This document shows, in pieces, positions 44,506-45,867 of a stretch of 45,867 nt of DNA (positions are counted from its first letter, which is position 1; the number at the start of each line of letters is the position of its first letter). The translations under genes were made by a program, and so were the position numbers. The DNA lies in assembly GCA_030830005.1 (NCBI GenBank), contig JAURNV010000041.1, positions 1-45,867 of the forward strand. Reading direction: 5' to 3'. Under the pieces are notes generated by a model. It saw nothing but the letters and a program-made list of their open reading frames with translations. It was not told the DNA's origin and searched no databases. The stretch comes from Flavobacteriaceae bacterium (lineage in GTDB: Bacteria > Bacteroidota > Bacteroidia > Flavobacteriales > Flavobacteriaceae).

Positions 44506-45867
44506 ACTTTCACTAAATCTTTTCTAACAATTTGCGCCATCATTTCTGCTTCTGTTGTTATTCTACCTCTAGAATAAGCAACTGCATGCATATGGCAAAT
44601 TCCCCTTCGTATTGGGGACAACAATTCCATTTTAAAAACCAAAGTATCTCCAGGAACAACTGGGTTTTTAAATTTGGCGTTTTCAATTTTCATAAAAAAC
44701 GTAAGATAGTTTTCTGGATCAGGAACAGAATTCAGAACCAAAACGCCTCCAGCTTGTGCCATTGCTTCAATTTGCAAAACGCCAGGCATAACAGGTTGAC
44801 CTGGAAAATGACCTTCAAAATAAGGCTCGTTCATCGTAATGCTTTTCATACCTACAATGTGAGAATCACTTAGTTCCAAAATTTTATCCACTAATAGAAA
44901 AGGAGGTCTATGAGGAATAACCCTCATAATAGCATTTACGTCCATTAAGGGTTCGGCGTTTAAATCGTAAACCGGTATGCGATTGCGCTTTTCGTGTTTG
45001 ATGATTTTAGAAAGCTTTTTTGCAAACTGGGTATTGATATGGTGCCCAGGTTTATTTGCAATAACTTTTCCACGAATTCGACACCCTACAAGGGCTAAAT
45101 CGCCAATAACATCTAATAACTTGTGACGAGCAGCCTCATTTGGATATTTAAGGGTTAAATTGTCTAAAATACCGTTAGGCTTAACAGAGATTGTATCTCG
45201 CCCAAAAGCCTTGGATAGCCGTTTCATGGTTTCTTCAGAAAGCTCTTTGTCAACATACACAATAGCATTATTTAGATCACCACCCTTAATTAAGCCATTT
45301 TCAAGAAGGGCTTCAATTTCATGCAAGAAACTAAATGTGCGTGCATGGGCAAAATCATCTTTAAATTCAGCTAAGTGCTTTAATGTTGCATTTTGAGTTC
45401 CCAATACTTTTGTACCAAAATCAACCATGGTAGTAACCTGATATTCTTCGGCAGGAATAATGGTAATTTCACTTCCCGTTTCTTCGTCTATGAATGAAAT
45501 GTTTTGATGCACCACATATTCATATCGTTCTGCCTCTTGTTCTTGCACTCCCGCTTTGAGCAAAGCTTCCACAAAAAACTTAGAAGATCCATCCATAATT
45601 GGAGGCTCTGTGGCGTTCAATTCGATAAGCACATTATCAATTTCTAGACCGACCAATGCAGCAAGTACATGCTCGGATGTTTGAATGGTTACGCCGTTTT
45701 TTTGAAGATTTGTGCCGCGCTGAGTGTTTACAACTAAATTAGCATCCGCTTCAATTACGGGGTTTCCTTCTAAGTCTACACGACAAAAAGCATAGCCGTG
45801 ATTTGGGGGAGCAGGCTTAAAAGTAAGGGTTACTTTTTTTCCTGTGTGAATACCCACACCACTCAGG
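44502..45867 (-). CDS. lpxC/fabZ: LpxC/FabZ fusion: UDP-3-O-acyl-GlcNAc deacetylase and 3-hydroxyacyl-ACP dehydratase, N-terminus cut
   Basis: A bifunctional enzyme typical of Bacteroidota. The frame is open to the window edge (LSGVGIHTGKKVTLTF are the first residues), so only some 15-20 N-terminal residues are missing. The LpxC part has HVLAALVGLEIDNVLIE, EPPIMDGSS and the zinc motif RHKLLDVIGDLAL with the GH region NKPGHHINT. The FabZ part (about 310-451) has HRPPFLLVDKILEL and GHFPGQPVMPGVLQIEAMAQ with the catalytic His and Glu. It joins the committed step of lipid A synthesis to fatty acid dehydration. Confidence 0.95.
   Translation of the reverse strand, partial: LSGVGIHTGKKVTLTFKPAPPNHGYAFCRVDLEGNPVIEADANLVVNTQRGTNLQKNGVTIQTSEHVLAALVGLEIDNVLIELNATEPPIMDGSSKFFVEALLKAGVQEQEAERYEYVVHQNISFIDEETGSEITIIPAEEYQVTTMVDFGTKVLGTQNATLKHLAEFKDDFAHARTFSFLHEIEALLENGLIKGGDLNNAIVYVDKELSEETMKRLSKAFGRDTISVKPNGILDNLTLKYPNEAARHKLLDVIGDLALVGCRIRGKVIANKPGHHINTQFAKKLSKIIKHEKRNRIPVYDLNAEPLMDVNAIMRVIPHRPPFLLVDKILELSDSHIVGMKSITMNEPYFEGHFPGQPVMPGVLQIEAMAQAGGVLVLNSVPDPENYLTFFMKIENAKFKNPVVPGDTLVFKMELLSPIRRGICHMHAVAYSRGRITTEAEMMAQIVRKDLVKV

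Overview
The window is a chromosomal segment from a member of the Bacteroidota, most likely a (marine) Flavobacteriaceae. The evidence is the low to moderate G+C, the gene families (fused LpxC/FabZ, fused E1 alpha/beta 2-oxoacid dehydrogenase, bifunctional HisB and HisIE, DUF4369-TlpA lipoprotein, short HsdR_N protein divergent from holA) and exact matches to the Bacteroidota -7 promoter element TAnnTTTG a short distance before several start codons. No rRNA, tRNA, CRISPR array or insertion sequence was seen. Both ends cut a gene: a lipoprotein-like ORF at the left edge and lpxC/fabZ at the right edge.

Layout. 1-1132 is an accessory patch on the minus strand: a lipoprotein-like ORF fragment, two small unrecognised ORFs that abut in different frames, and an inverted pair of REP-like palindromes. 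1133-3559 holds a GT2 glycosyltransferase and an HsdR_N-like protein, divergent from holA (DNA polymerase III delta, probable TTG start). 3560-4334 is a GIY-YIG nuclease gene embedded in at least six palindromic repeat units. 4335-13664 (minus) holds the E1 alpha/beta fusion, a catalytically dead-looking M1-type peptidase fused to an outer membrane barrel, a LOG-family protein, uvrA and acpH. 13703-19627 has glmM, then (minus) an LpxL-type acyltransferase and a TlpA lipoprotein, then aroC and a dicarboxylate/amino acid symporter. 19617-22156 (minus) is mutS2 plus a DCC-family protein, followed by ung (plus). 22874-27627 (minus) is a tight run: ald, 2OG-Fe(II) oxygenase, SUI1/YciH, a short AMP-ligase and an atypical thiolase.

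27802-32909 is accessory again: two small conserved proteins, then a three-gene plus-strand cassette (28957-32234). The cassette comprises an EcoRI-family adenine methylase, a DUF262-HNH nuclease overlapping it by 4 bases, and a TIR-NTPase protein 9 bases further on. This is the best candidate for an unusual defence system in the window. A DUF2461 protein follows.

33539-40507 (minus) is a complete, densely overlapping histidine operon hisG-D-C-B-H-A-F-IE. It is preceded by a classical attenuator that no ordinary ORF caller would report: a 17-residue leader peptide with four His codons, an antiterminator segment and an intrinsic terminator. 40701-45867 (minus) is a housekeeping run of lpxC/fabZ, lpxA, efp, sucD, fabG and an SPFH/prohibitin protein, linking lipid A, fatty acid synthesis, translation and the TCA cycle.
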